A DNA stretch of 64,000 nt, from contig CBDDIR010000003.1 of the NCBI GenBank assembly GCA_965229115.1, positions 496,001 through 560,000 of the forward strand, read 5' to 3'. This document shows, piece after piece, positions 52,169 through 61,358 of the stretch. Below the pieces are notes generated by a model that saw nothing but the letters and a program-made list of their open reading frames with translations, did no database searches and had not been told where the DNA came from. Source of the DNA: UBA7672 sp965229115. GTDB lineage: Bacteria; Pseudomonadota; Alphaproteobacteria; Caulobacterales; Hyphomonadaceae. The translations under genes were made by a program, and so were the position numbers. Numbering within the stretch: the first letter of the stretch is position 1; each line of letters starts with the position of its first letter.

Positions 52169-53584
52169 TCAGAACGACCAGGTGAGGTCGGTGTAGCCGA
52201 ACAGCGTATCGCCTCCCGCGGGAGCGTTGGGAGCCGAGTCGAGGAACTCGCCCCTGAGCACCGCCGCCCCGCCGACCTGCAGCCGCAGCGAATCGGGAAC
52301 CAGCCAGCGGCGATAACGCAGCTCGATCTGGGTTCCGGCCTCGTCGCCAGACGCGCCGGATGGGTCGCGAACGTTCGTGTTGGCGAAGCTGTCGGTCGCA
52401 GACTCCAGCCGCAGCTGCCGCACGCCAACCATGGCCTCGGAGGCCTTGTCGGGCTTCACCTCGATGCGGACGCCGGGGCCGATCAGGTTGGTGCGCGCAA
52501 CAACGCCGTAAATGCCAGTGGGGCCGTATTCAAACGACCGGTCGCCGAACAGCGAGTCAAAACGCTCGTTGGAGCGGTCCGTTGGCGACTTGTCGCCGGA
52601 GGCCTGATCGTACTGAAACGCAAGGCGCGGCGACCATGGCGCATCCAGCGTGTAGCCGATCTGGGCGTGCAACATCGACGCGTCATGATCGAGATTGGTT
52701 GTGTCGGTGGCGCTGGTCGTGGCGCGGATGGAACCCGTCTGCCTCATGTATTCCAGGTCGAGATCCAATTTGCCCTTCGAAGGCGCACGCGAAACACGAG
52801 CTCCGGTCGTGGCAAGATCGCGATTGCGGGTGGCGTTGCCGGGCGCATCGCTCTCGTCGAGGTCGTAGCGAAACAGCTCGCCGATGAGCGAGAGCGGCAG
52901 ATGGGCCTCAAGGCTCGCTCCGCTGAAGCGGTAATCGTCGTGGCTTCGATTGAGCGCGACTTCGTTGTCCAGCGAGGAGGGCGTATCGGCGGGCAAACGC
53001 AGGGTAGGGTGAGTGTAGAAGGCTGTGACCTTGAACTTGTCGCCAGTCTCCCAGATGGCGCGGACACCATCGAAGCTCTGCAGGATGTTGCGATAATTGG
53101 CGCGTGCGATCAGGCGGCGCGAACCGACGTCCATCGTGAAGCGCCCGACTGTAACGTCGAGATTGGCGCCGCTCAGAATAAAGTCTTTCGGGCGCCAGGC
53201 GGCGTAAAGCTGAACCGGTTCCAGCGCGTCGATCTCGGCGGGCACGCTGCCGCCGGCATTGCCAGCCACGCGGCGGGCATCGAGCAGTTCGCCGCCAAAT
53301 GCGAACGCTGCTGCGTGGGCTTCGATTTTCAGCAGCGACTGAATGCTCAGGAATTCGTCATCGCCTGTGCGTCCGGCAACCAGCGTGTTGGTGAGCGTCT
53401 CATAGCGAGGGCGGATCGCGCCCGAAATTTTCAGCCAATCCGGCGCGCCGAGGGCGTCGCCGAGTTTCCATGGCTTTTCCTCTGTTTTCTCCTGCGCCAG
53501 CCCCGCCGGCGCCGACAGGACAGCCGCAAGGGCAAAACCAAGCAAGAAAACGGGTTGTCGGCGCATTCCGGGCACATATCTCAT
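52169..53584 (-). CDS. Alginate-export-type outer-membrane porin
   Basis: A 471-residue beta-barrel with signal peptide (QPVFLLGFALAAVLSAPAGLAQ) and a C-terminal LFGYTDLTWSF, ending in Phe as BAM substrates do. The barrel matches the alginate export (AlgE-like) family in layout: KISGAIRPRYETLTNT near the start, GRFTMDVGSRRLIARANYRNI, and an alternation of strands and Asp/Arg-rich loops. The name of the family does not fix the substrate; sulfate genes lie next to it, on the other strand. ATG 53584 is taken; 53566 and GTG 53596 are possible. Confidence 0.8.
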   Translation of the reverse strand: MRYVPGMRRQPVFLLGFALAAVLSAPAGLAQEKTEEKPWKLGDALGAPDWLKISGAIRPRYETLTNTLVAGRTGDDEFLSIQSLLKIEAHAAAFAFGGELLDARRVAGNAGGSVPAEIDALEPVQLYAAWRPKDFILSGANLDVTVGRFTMDVGSRRLIARANYRNILQSFDGVRAIWETGDKFKVTAFYTHPTLRLPADTPSSLDNEVALNRSHDDYRFSGASLEAHLPLSLIGELFRYDLDESDAPGNATRNRDLATTGARVSRAPSKGKLDLDLEYMRQTGSIRATTSATDTTNLDHDASMLHAQIGYTLDAPWSPRLAFQYDQASGDKSPTDRSNERFDSLFGDRSFEYGPTGIYGVVARTNLIGPGVRIEVKPDKASEAMVGVRQLRLESATDSFANTNVRDPSGASGDEAGTQIELRYRRWLVPDSLRLQVGGAAVLRGEFLDSAPNAPAGGDTLFGYTDLTWSF

Positions 53585-53602
53585 GATTACAGGCACGCAC
53601 GA

Positions 53603-53631
53603 GCCGCCTCTCCCGGGCCGGGAAAGGCGGC
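53603..53631. other. Hairpin in the leader of the porin gene
   Basis: GCCGCCT (53603-53609) pairs with AGGCGGC (53625-53631), with inner TCCCGG and GGGA arms. It lies 19 bases upstream of the porin start on the minus strand and could act in mRNA stability or control. It has no U-tract. Confidence 0.35.
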
Positions 53632-53639
53632 TTAGTCCG

Positions 53640-53667
53640 TTTACTTACTCTACAGGGACAATATAGA
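53640..53667 (+). promoter_or_regulatory. Sigma-70-like promoter of the Rrf2 gene
   Basis: TTTACT at 53640-53645, sixteen bases, TATAGA at 53662-53667. The transcript would start near 53674, about 50 bases before the Rrf2 start at 53726. The region between the porin and Rrf2 genes is short (141 bases), so the porin promoter probably overlaps it on the other strand. Confidence 0.45.
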
Positions 53668-53725
53668 TTCAACGGAGCTGACGGCTCGTGCCGCCGGCAT
53701 GGCTTTTGTTGTCCCGGTACAGCCG

Positions 53726-54172
53726 ATGATTTCACAGAAGGCTAAATACGCGTTACGGGCCTTGGTCGCCCTGGCGAAGCAGCCGCCGGGCAAGCCGACT
53801 TTCATTTCCGAAATCGCCGAGACGCAGAACATCCCCAAGAAGTTTCTGGAGCAGATCCTGCTCGACCTGAAGCATCACGGGCTGGTGGCCTCGCGTCGCG
53901 GAAAAGCCGGTGGTTATGGGCTTTTGCGGCCTGCCGACACGATTTCGTTCGGCGAAGTCCTGCGCATCGTGGATGGCCCCATCGCCCCCCTGCCATGCCT
54001 GTCCAAGATTGCCTACCGGCGCTGCGAGGACTGCCAGGAAGAGGCGAGCTGCGAGGTCCGCCGGGTGTTCGCCCAGGTGGCCGATGCGACCCGCGGCGTG
54101 CTCGACCGGACCACGATTGCCGACGCGCTGGAGGCTCGGCTGCCCGCCCGCCTCAGGGACGCAGTTGCCTGA
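53726..54172 (+). CDS. Rrf2 family transcriptional regulator
   Basis: A 148-residue regulator. The winged helix is clear: MISQKAKYALRALVALAKQ, ISEIAETQNIPKKFLEQILLDLKHHGLV, RRGKAGGYGLLRP. Four cysteines, Cys91, Cys100, Cys103 and Cys109, sit in PCLSKIAYRRCEDCQEEASC; this C-x8-C-x2-C-x5-C spacing differs from the C-x5-C-x5-C of IscR and NsrR and may bind an iron-sulfur cluster or another metal. It stands between the porin and sulfate-transport genes and probably regulates them in response to sulfur or redox state. Confidence 0.93.
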   Translation: MISQKAKYALRALVALAKQPPGKPTFISEIAETQNIPKKFLEQILLDLKHHGLVASRRGKAGGYGLLRPADTISFGEVLRIVDGPIAPLPCLSKIAYRRCEDCQEEASCEVRRVFAQVADATRGVLDRTTIADALEARLPARLRDAVA

Positions 54173-54230
54173 TCCAGGTTTGACAAACTCTACCGGACAC
54201 GTAGCGTAAAAGCTCTCCGGAGGACTTCCC

Positions 54231-55253
54231 ATGCGCCTGAAGCTCATCGCCCTGGCCGCATCGCTGGCGCTTGCCGCGTGCGGAGGGCAATCGTCGTCTT
54301 CAAACGAGATTTCGCTGCTGAACGTGTCGTATGACCCGACGCGCGAGCTGTACGAGGAATTCAACAAGGAGTTCTCGTCCACCTACAAGACGCCCGAGGG
54401 CAAGACCGTGAAGGTCAACATGTCCCACGGCGGCTCGGGCAAGCAGACCCGCTCGGTGATCGACGGTCTCGATGCCGACGTTGTCACGCTGGCGCTGCAG
54501 AACGACATCGACCAGATCGCCAAGGAAACCGGCAAGATCCCCGCCGACTGGCGCACCAAGCTGCCGGCAAACTCCGCGCCCTACACATCGACCATCGTGT
54601 TCCTCGTGCGCGCCGGCAATCCGAAGAACATCAAGGACTGGAACGACCTGACCCTGCCAGGTGTCGGCGTCATCACGCCGAACCCGAAGACGTCGGGCGG
54701 CGCGCGCTGGAACTATCTCGCGGCGTGGGCTTACGCGGCCAAGCAGTTCAGTGGCGACGAAGCCAAGATCAAGGAGTTCGTCGGCGCGATCTACAAGAAC
54801 GTGTTGAAACTTGATTCAGGCGCACGCGGCTCGACTGTAACCTTCACCCAGCAGGGCACAGGCGACGTGCTCATCACCTGGGAAAACGAGGGCTATCTCA
54901 CCTTGGACGAGCAGGGCGCAGACAAGTACCAGATCATCTACCCCTCGCTCTCGATCAAGGCGGAGCCGCCGGTCGCGCTTGTTGTCGGCAATGCCGAGAA
55001 GAAGGGTGCGGAGCAGGTGGCTGCGGCCGAAGCCTATCTCAAACATCTCTACGAGCCGGTCGGCCAGAAGATCGCCGCAAAACACTACTACCGTCCGAAC
55101 GATCCTTCGGCTGCGGACCCGGCGGATGTCGCCCGCTTCCAGCAGGTCGAGATGGTGACGGTTGACGATCCGCTGTTCGGCGGCTGGGCGCAGGCGCAGC
55201 CAAAGCACTTCGACGATGGCGGCATCTACGATCAGATTTTCACTGCGAGATAG
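54231..55253 (+). CDS. cysP: Sulfate ABC transporter substrate-binding lipoprotein
   Basis: A 340-residue binding protein of the Sbp/CysP family. Lipobox LALAACGG at Cys17 anchors it. Family motifs are visible: NVSYDPTRELYEEFNKEF near the mature N terminus, MSHGGSGKQTRSVIDGLDADVVTLAL with the sulfate-contacting Ser/Gly residues, and GARWNYLAAWAYA. Binding is to sulfate, possibly also thiosulfate or molybdate. GGAGG precedes the ATG. It heads the cysP-T-W-A run. Confidence 0.95.
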   Translation: MRLKLIALAASLALAACGGQSSSSNEISLLNVSYDPTRELYEEFNKEFSSTYKTPEGKTVKVNMSHGGSGKQTRSVIDGLDADVVTLALQNDIDQIAKETGKIPADWRTKLPANSAPYTSTIVFLVRAGNPKNIKDWNDLTLPGVGVITPNPKTSGGARWNYLAAWAYAAKQFSGDEAKIKEFVGAIYKNVLKLDSGARGSTVTFTQQGTGDVLITWENEGYLTLDEQGADKYQIIYPSLSIKAEPPVALVVGNAEKKGAEQVAAAEAYLKHLYEPVGQKIAAKHYYRPNDPSAADPADVARFQQVEMVTVDDPLFGGWAQAQPKHFDDGGIYDQIFTAR

Positions 55254-55256
55254 CGC

Positions 55257-56123
55257 ATGACGGCGACGGCGCCGGACGGGGCGCAAACAAATCGCTGGCG
55301 GCGGCGTAGCGTCCTGCCGGGCTTCGGCCTGAGCATGGGCTATACGATCGCGTACCTGTCGCTTGTCGTTCTGATCCCGCTTGCGGGGCTGGGCTTCCGC
55401 TCGGCGACGCTGGGCTGGGATCAGTTCTGGAAAATTGCGTTCGATCCGCGGGTTACGTCAGCGCTCCAGCTGTCGTTCGGCGCAGCGATGCTGGCGGCTG
55501 TCGTCAACACGATCTTCGGCGTGCTGGTCGCGTGGGTGCTGGTGCGTTACCGCTTCCCCGGCCGGCGCTGGCTCGATGCGGCGGTCGACCTCCCGTTCGC
55601 GCTGCCCACAGCCGTTGCCGGCATCGCCCTGGCGACACTTTACGCGCCCAACGGTCCCTTCGGCGCGCTGCTTGAGGGCTGGTTCGGCATCAAGGTCGGC
55701 TTTACGTCGGTCGGCGTCGTCATGGCGCTGATCTTCGTCGGCCTGCCGTTCGTGGTGCGCACCGTCCAGCCCGTGCTGGAAGAGATCGACCGCGAGACGG
55801 AAGAAGTCGCGGCAACGCTAGGCGCCCGCCGCTGGCGGACGGTTACGCAGGTGATCTTCCCCGCGCTGTTCCCGGCGATCCTCACCGGCTTCGCCCTGTC
55901 ATTCGCACGCGGCGTCGGTGAATACGGCTCGGTGATCTTCATCGCCTCGAACCTGCCATTCCAGTCCGAGATCGCGCCCCTGCTGATCGTCATCAAGCTG
56001 GAAGAGAACAACTATGCCGGCGCAACGGCGATCGCGACGATCATGCTGGTGATCTCGTTCGCCATGCTGTTCGTCATCAACCTGCTGCAAGCCTGGAGCC
56101 GGAGGTGGTTCGGCCATGAGTGA
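55257..56123 (+). CDS. cysT: Sulfate ABC transporter permease CysT
   Basis: A 288-residue permease with about six helices. The coupling loop EEIDRETEEVAATLGARRWRT matches the EAA motif, and FALPTAVAGIALATLYAPNGP and SFARGVGEYGSVIFIASNLPF are typical CysT pieces. It partners with CysW in the membrane. It follows cysP by 3 bases, and its end overlaps cysW by 8 bases. Confidence 0.96.
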   Translation: MTATAPDGAQTNRWRRRSVLPGFGLSMGYTIAYLSLVVLIPLAGLGFRSATLGWDQFWKIAFDPRVTSALQLSFGAAMLAAVVNTIFGVLVAWVLVRYRFPGRRWLDAAVDLPFALPTAVAGIALATLYAPNGPFGALLEGWFGIKVGFTSVGVVMALIFVGLPFVVRTVQPVLEEIDRETEEVAATLGARRWRTVTQVIFPALFPAILTGFALSFARGVGEYGSVIFIASNLPFQSEIAPLLIVIKLEENNYAGATAIATIMLVISFAMLFVINLLQAWSRRWFGHE

Positions 56124-56991
56124 AGCGCAGGCAGACAAACAAAAGAAAAAAGCACGGCTCGCGATCGGCGAAGGCCCAGGCACCAAGATCGTGCTTATCG
56201 TCGCTGCACTGGCCTTCCTCGGCCTGATGCTCATCGCGCCACTGCTGGTGGTGTTCGTCGAGGCGTTCGGCCGCGGCATCCAGGTCTATCTCGATGCGCT
56301 GGCCCTGCCGGATACGGCTGCCGCCCTTCAGTTGACCTTGCTCGTCGCCGCAATCGCCGTGCCGCTGAACCTCGTGTTCGGCATCGCTGCGGCGTGGCTG
56401 ATCGCCAAGTTCGACTTCAAGGGAAAGTCATTCCTGCTGACGCTGATCGACCTGCCGTTCGCCGTGTCGCCAGTCGTCTCAGGCCTGATCTTCGTCCTGC
56501 TGTTCGGCGCCAACAGTGCGCTCGGCCCGATCCTCGACGGCTATGGCATCAAGGTGCTGTTCGCCGTGCCGGGCATCGTGATCGCGACCATCTTCATCAC
56601 CTTCCCCTTTATCGCGCGCGAGCTCATCCCGCTGATGCAGCAACAGGGCTCATCGGAAGAGGAGGCGGCTGTCTCGCTCGGCGCAAGCGGATGGCGCACC
56701 TTCTTCCAGGTCACGCTCCCCAACGTGAAATGGGGCCTGCTCTATGGCGTGCTGCTTTGCAACGCGCGCGCCATGGGCGAGTTCGGGGCCGTTTCCGTCG
56801 TCTCGGGTCACATCAGGGGCGTCACCAACACGCTGCCCCTCCACATCGAAATCCTCTACAACGACAACAAGGCGGCCGCGGCGTTTGCGGTTGCTTCGCT
56901 GCTGGCTGCGCTTGCGCTCATCACGCTCGCCGCCAAGACGGTGCTGGAGGCCCGGTTCGCCGGGTCGCTGGCAGCGCAGCGGCGTCACTGA
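56116..56991 (+). CDS. cysW: Sulfate ABC transporter permease CysW
   Basis: A 291-residue permease with six helices. The EAA-type loop is QGSSEEEAAVSLGASGWRTFF, and FDLPFAVSPVVSGLIF-like and SVVSGHIRGVTNTLPLHIEILYN segments are diagnostic for CysW. A 20-residue Lys-rich lead precedes the first helix. It overlaps cysT and is followed 11 bases later by cysA. Confidence 0.96.
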   Translation: MSEAQADKQKKKARLAIGEGPGTKIVLIVAALAFLGLMLIAPLLVVFVEAFGRGIQVYLDALALPDTAAALQLTLLVAAIAVPLNLVFGIAAAWLIAKFDFKGKSFLLTLIDLPFAVSPVVSGLIFVLLFGANSALGPILDGYGIKVLFAVPGIVIATIFITFPFIARELIPLMQQQGSSEEEAAVSLGASGWRTFFQVTLPNVKWGLLYGVLLCNARAMGEFGAVSVVSGHIRGVTNTLPLHIEILYNDNKAAAAFAVASLLAALALITLAAKTVLEARFAGSLAAQRRH

Positions 56992-57002
56992 TCGGAAGTT
57001 AT

Positions 57003-58124
57003 ATGCAGGTACGTGCAGTCAACATCAGCAAACGCTACGCCAATCTGGCGGCGCTCGACGACGTCTCGCTCGACATCAAGTCGGGCGAACTCGTGGCGCT
57101 GCTCGGGCCGTCGGGCTCGGGCAAGACGACGCTGCTGCGCACGATCGCGGGCCTTGAGCACGCCGATACCGGCACGGTCTATTTCGACGAGCGTGACGCC
57201 TCCGAGAGCCGCATTCAGGATCGCGGCGTCGGCTTCGTGTTCCAGCACTACGCGCTGTTCAAGCATATGCGCGTGATGGACAATATCGCCTTCGGCCTGC
57301 GTGCCCGCCGCAAGGACAAGCTCAAGGATTCCGAGATCAAGCGCCGCGTGCTGGAACTGCTGGATCTCGTCCAGTTGTCCGGCCTCGAACGCCGCTTCCC
57401 GTCACAGCTTTCAGGCGGCCAGCGCCAGCGTGTCGCCCTGGCGCGTGCGCTCGCGATTGAGCCCAGCGTCCTGCTGCTCGACGAACCGTTTGGCGCGCTC
57501 GATGCGCGCGTCCGCAAGGACCTGCGCCGCTGGCTGCGCGAACTGCACGAACGCACGGGGCACACGACCCTGTTCGTCACGCACGATCAGGAAGAGGCTC
57601 TGGAACTTGCTGACCGCGTCGTGGTCATGAACAAGGGCCGGATCGAACAATCCGCCACGCCTGACGAAATCTACGACACGCCGGCCACGCCCTTCGTGTT
57701 CTCCTTCATCGGCGAGTCGAGCGTCATCCCGGTGCAGATCGGCAATGGCAAGGCGACGCTGGACGAGCGTGTGCTGGATCTCGAGATCGGCGCGCTGCCG
57801 GATGGCCCGGCGCAGCTCTATCTGCGCCCCGAAGACGTCGCGATGGTGACGGATGGCGCCCCGGGCATTCCGGGCCTGGTCGTGTCGACTCGCCGTATCG
57901 GCGGCATGCGCCGCGTGACGATCGAGTGCGGCCTCGCGCGTCACCGCATCGAGTTCGATGCGCCTGCCGAAGTGCCGATCCACAACTCGCAACGTCTCAG
58001 CGTTCGCGTGAGCGGCGGCCGCGTATATGGCGCAGGCTCCGAGGGCTATGAGACGGAACGTTTGAATTCGTCCGAAACATCGGACATCAAATGGGCGCGC
58101 GCCGAAGGCTGGCTCGACCGCTAG
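57003..58124 (+). CDS. cysA: Sulfate ABC transporter ATP-binding protein CysA
   Basis: A 373-residue ATPase. Walker A GPSGSGKTT, Q-loop VFQHYALFKHMRV, signature LSGGQRQRVALARA, Walker B VLLLDEPFGALDA and switch VTHDQEEALEL are all present. The C-terminal TOBE-like part begins near residue 240 and includes YLRPEDVAMV. The ATG at 57003 lies 11 bases after cysW. Its stop shares CTAG with the convergent LysE-family gene. Confidence 0.97.
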   Translation: MQVRAVNISKRYANLAALDDVSLDIKSGELVALLGPSGSGKTTLLRTIAGLEHADTGTVYFDERDASESRIQDRGVGFVFQHYALFKHMRVMDNIAFGLRARRKDKLKDSEIKRRVLELLDLVQLSGLERRFPSQLSGGQRQRVALARALAIEPSVLLLDEPFGALDARVRKDLRRWLRELHERTGHTTLFVTHDQEEALELADRVVVMNKGRIEQSATPDEIYDTPATPFVFSFIGESSVIPVQIGNGKATLDERVLDLEIGALPDGPAQLYLRPEDVAMVTDGAPGIPGLVVSTRRIGGMRRVTIECGLARHRIEFDAPAEVPIHNSQRLSVRVSGGRVYGAGSEGYETERLNSSETSDIKWARAEGWLDR

Positions 58125-58756
58125 GCGACGCGCCGAACCAAAGCCGCGGCAACAGCCAAGCCGATGAACGCGCCACCAACGCCGCGCTCGAACCACCGCT
58201 TCACCGCCTTGCGCGACAACGCTTTAGACAGCGCGCCGCCAGCCAGCGCATAGAGCACCTGCACAACCAGATCGATCCCGACAGAAATCGCGCCCAGCGC
58301 CAGCGACTGGCTCCAGACCGGTCGCGTCGGGTCGATGAACTGGGGCAGCAGGGCGAGGAAGAACAGGATCGTCTTCGGATTGCCGAGGCCAACCATCAAG
58401 CCGTCGCGATACGCACGGCTACTGGCTTCGCCAGTCGGAAGCACAGGCGCCTCTCGATTTATGAAGGACGAGCGGATCGCCTGGAAGCCAAGCCATGCAA
58501 GGTAAGCGGCGCCCGCCCACTTGATGAACTCGAAAGCCGCGCCCGAGGCTGCGATCAAGCCAGCAAGGCCTATCGCAGAGAACAGCACATAGATCGAGTT
58601 CGCCGTCTCGATGCCGGCGGCCGCATGGAAGCCCGCACGCGGGCCGCGCCAGGCCGATTGCGTCATCACAAACAACACGTTCGGGCCGGGCGCCACGGAA
58701 ATGGCGATCACCAGCCCGACAAAGGCGAGCAGGGTAGAGGGCGAGATGAGGTCCAT
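58121..58756 (-). CDS. LysE family translocator
   Basis: A 211-residue exporter with six helices of the LysE/RhtB type. The first helix ends AISVAPGPNVLFVMTQSAWRGPRAG, the family signature, and NPKTILFFLALLPQFIDP is the second. It exports amino acids or homoserine-lactone-like compounds. Its stop overlaps the cysA stop as CTAG. Confidence 0.95.
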   Translation of the reverse strand: MDLISPSTLLAFVGLVIAISVAPGPNVLFVMTQSAWRGPRAGFHAAAGIETANSIYVLFSAIGLAGLIAASGAAFEFIKWAGAAYLAWLGFQAIRSSFINREAPVLPTGEASSRAYRDGLMVGLGNPKTILFFLALLPQFIDPTRPVWSQSLALGAISVGIDLVVQVLYALAGGALSKALSRKAVKRWFERGVGGAFIGLAVAAALVRRVA

Positions 58757-58818
58757 GAGCGAATCCTGACGTTGGAAACGCTTCTAGCAGGCCATGCTGT
58801 CAGGACGTGTCAGCAGCG

Positions 58819-60303
58819 CTACGGCTCTTTCGGCGGTTCCGACTTGGCCTGCTCCCGCGCCGCCTGATCCTTCAGGATATCGGCCCTCATCAGCGGATCG
58901 GCTTCCGGGTTGGACGGGCGGATCTTCTGCATCGCCTTGCCTTCATACAGACGCGCAAGGCTGACGAAGGCAGCAACAATCGCAAAGCCCGTCGCCATCA
59001 GCAGCGCAACCGTCGTGCCGTGCACAGGTACACGTGAGAACAGCAAAGCCACCATCGCCGCGCCCGTTGTCTGCCCAAGCAGACGCGCCGTGCCCAACAT
59101 GCCGCTCGCCCCGCCGCTGCGCGACTTCGGCGCGGACATGATGATGGTGCGGTTGTTGGGCGACTGGAACATGCCAAAGCCCGCGCCGCACAGCGCCATG
59201 CGCCAGATGATGTCGAACTCGTTCGGGTTGGGCGGTATAATCGCGAGCGACAGCAGCCCGATAGCAAAGATGCCAAGCCCGATGCCGCCAAGCAGGCCTG
59301 CGGGGTATCGTTCCATGAGACGTCCCGACAGCGGTGCGGCGATCGTGATGGCGATCGGCCATGGCGTAATCAGCAGCCCCGTCTGCACCGCGTCATAGCC
59401 AAGCCCATGCAACATGAAGGGCAGGGAGACGAGCGCCAGCATCTGGGCCGCGAACGAACTGATCGACGTCGCCAGCGACAGCGCAAAGATCGGAATGCGC
59501 AGCAGGTCCACCGGCAACACCGGCGCCGGATTGCCCAGCTCCCGCTTGGTCAACAGGTAGGCCAGACCAATGCCGATCAGCATTTCGATGATGAACAGGC
59601 CAATCCCTTCGCCCTGACCCAGCGCATCAATGCTACCGATCAGCAGCCCGAACGTCGCGGCACTCAGCAGCGCGCTGATGTAGTCGAACTTGTGCGTATG
59701 CGTCGGCGTCTTGGGCAGGCAACCAAGGCCGATCACGAAGGCGGCCAGTCCGATCGGCAGGTTAACCGCAAACAGCCACGGCCAGTTCGCTACCGACAGG
59801 ATAGCCGACGCAATCGTCGGCCCCGCCGCCGCGGACAACGCCACGACCAGCGCATTGATCCCGATCCCGCGTCCAAGTTTGGCTTGCGGATAGATGTAGC
59901 GCAGCAGCGCCGTGTTGACGCTCATGATGCCCGCCGCGCCAAAGCCCTGCACAACACGCGCGATCGTCAGCATCGGCAGCGAGGTCGACATCGCGCAGGC
60001 GACGGACGCAAGCGTGAACAGGAAAAGCCCGGGCAGGTAGATATTCCGATACCCGATCCGATCCCCCAGAGACGACAGGGGCAACAGCGCCACCGTGATC
60101 GCGAGCTGGTAGCCATTGACCACCCAGATCGAATGCGCCGGCTCGGCATTGAGATCGATCGCAATCGTCGGCAGGGCCACGTTCGCAATCGCGGAATCCA
60201 TCACGGCCAGGATCAGGCCCAGCGCGATCGTCGCCACCGCCCATTGCCGTCGCGGCGAGGGCAGGCCGTCATTTTCCGTTGATATTGCGCTGCCGGTCGC
60301 CAT
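58819..60303 (-). CDS. MFS transporter, DHA2/EmrB-QacA type
   Basis: A 494-residue major facilitator with 14 helices expected for this group. Helix 1 has LGLILAVMDSAIANVALPTIAIDLNA, which matches motif D1, motif A is SSLGDRIGYRN, and motif C is ALSAAAGPTIASAI. The 40-residue C-terminal tail is polar and probably cytoplasmic. Such pumps export drugs or other hydrophobic compounds. It is divergent from the hydrolase gene, with the likely promoter region in between. Confidence 0.93.
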   Translation of the reverse strand: MATGSAISTENDGLPSPRRQWAVATIALGLILAVMDSAIANVALPTIAIDLNAEPAHSIWVVNGYQLAITVALLPLSSLGDRIGYRNIYLPGLFLFTLASVACAMSTSLPMLTIARVVQGFGAAGIMSVNTALLRYIYPQAKLGRGIGINALVVALSAAAGPTIASAILSVANWPWLFAVNLPIGLAAFVIGLGCLPKTPTHTHKFDYISALLSAATFGLLIGSIDALGQGEGIGLFIIEMLIGIGLAYLLTKRELGNPAPVLPVDLLRIPIFALSLATSISSFAAQMLALVSLPFMLHGLGYDAVQTGLLITPWPIAITIAAPLSGRLMERYPAGLLGGIGLGIFAIGLLSLAIIPPNPNEFDIIWRMALCGAGFGMFQSPNNRTIIMSAPKSRSGGASGMLGTARLLGQTTGAAMVALLFSRVPVHGTTVALLMATGFAIVAAFVSLARLYEGKAMQKIRPSNPEADPLMRADILKDQAAREQAKSEPPKEP

Positions 60304-60333
60304 CGCCTCTCGCGTCTCTCACCTTTCCGACAT

Positions 60334-60361
60334 TTGCGCCCCGGATGGGACGCTGTATAGC
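60334..60361 (+). promoter_or_regulatory. Possible promoter of the hydrolase gene
   Basis: TTGCGC (60334-60339), sixteen bases, TATAGC (60356-60361). The transcript would start near 60368, leaving a 57-base leader before the ATG at 60425. Confidence 0.4.
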
Positions 60362-60424
60362 TTTACCTCAGCTCGGCGGGGACACAGCCAGCAAAAGCAC
60401 GCAGCACGGCAGGGAGAGACCAAG

Positions 60425-61303
60425 ATGTGTGACGACCATACCGAACACAGCAATGACGAAGCCTTCGATGTCGGCCAGCTTTCGCGGCGCGGTTTCGGCG
60501 CGATGTCGCTTGCGGCCCTCGCGGCCTGCACGACCAGCCCGGAAAATCCCGCCACCATCGTCGAGCGTGAAGTCGAGATCACCACGCCGGATGGCGTGAT
60601 CGACGCACACTACGCAGCCCCTTCCTCGGGCAAGCACCCGGCCGTGCTCGTCTGGCCGGACATCATGGGCCTGCGCCCGGCCTTCCGCCTGATGGGCAAG
60701 CGCCTCGCGGAAAGCGGCTATGCCGTGCTCACGGTCAACCCGTTCTACCGCATGCAGAAGGGCCAGGTGTTCGACGCGCAGACCGAGAAGTTCTCGGACC
60801 CGCCAGTGCGCCAGCGCCTCGTCGCCCTCATGGGCCCGACGACGAGCAATCCGGAAAACACCAAGAAGGACGCGATCGCCGCCGTCGCCTGGCTCGACAA
60901 GCAGAAAGAGGTCGACACCTCCAAAGGCATCGGCACCACTGGCTACTGCATGGGCGGCCCGCTCGTGATGCGCACGATGGCCTTCGTGCCGAACCGCGTG
61001 ACGGCCGGCGGCTCGTTCCACGGCGGCGGTCTCGCCACCACGACGCCGACCAGCCCGGTCCTGCTCGTTCCGCAGATGAAGGCGAAAGCCGTCCTCATCG
61101 CCGTCGCGCAGAACGATGACGCGCAGGACACGACCGTGAAGGAGAAGGTGAAAGCCGCCTTCGACGCTCAGAAGATCCCGGCAGAAGTCGAAGTCTATCC
61201 GGCCCAGCACGGCTGGTGCCCGCCCGACAGCCAGGTCTTCGATCAGGTCCAGGCCGACCGCGCCTGGGCCCGCCTGCTGGCCACGTTCAAGGCAGGCCTC
61301 TAG
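60425..61303 (+). CDS. Dienelactone-hydrolase family protein with Tat-type signal
   Basis: A 292-residue alpha/beta hydrolase. A Tat-like signal is visible (QLSRRGFGAMSLAALAACTT), and the end of the signal carries a lipobox-like LAAC, so it is likely exported as a folded lipoprotein. The catalytic Cys is Cys175 in GYCMGG, the acid lies in the NDDAQDTTVKE region and His is in YPAQHGWC. Dienelactone hydrolases open lactones, but family members vary and the substrate is unknown. A strong terminator follows its stop by 56 bases. Confidence 0.9.
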   Translation: MCDDHTEHSNDEAFDVGQLSRRGFGAMSLAALAACTTSPENPATIVEREVEITTPDGVIDAHYAAPSSGKHPAVLVWPDIMGLRPAFRLMGKRLAESGYAVLTVNPFYRMQKGQVFDAQTEKFSDPPVRQRLVALMGPTTSNPENTKKDAIAAVAWLDKQKEVDTSKGIGTTGYCMGGPLVMRTMAFVPNRVTAGGSFHGGGLATTTPTSPVLLVPQMKAKAVLIAVAQNDDAQDTTVKEKVKAAFDAQKIPAEVEVYPAQHGWCPPDSQVFDQVQADRAWARLLATFKAGL

Positions 61304-61358
61304 ACCGCCCTAAATCCTCGGCGTGGTCATCTGATCTTCGCCAAGTGAGTTGACGATG

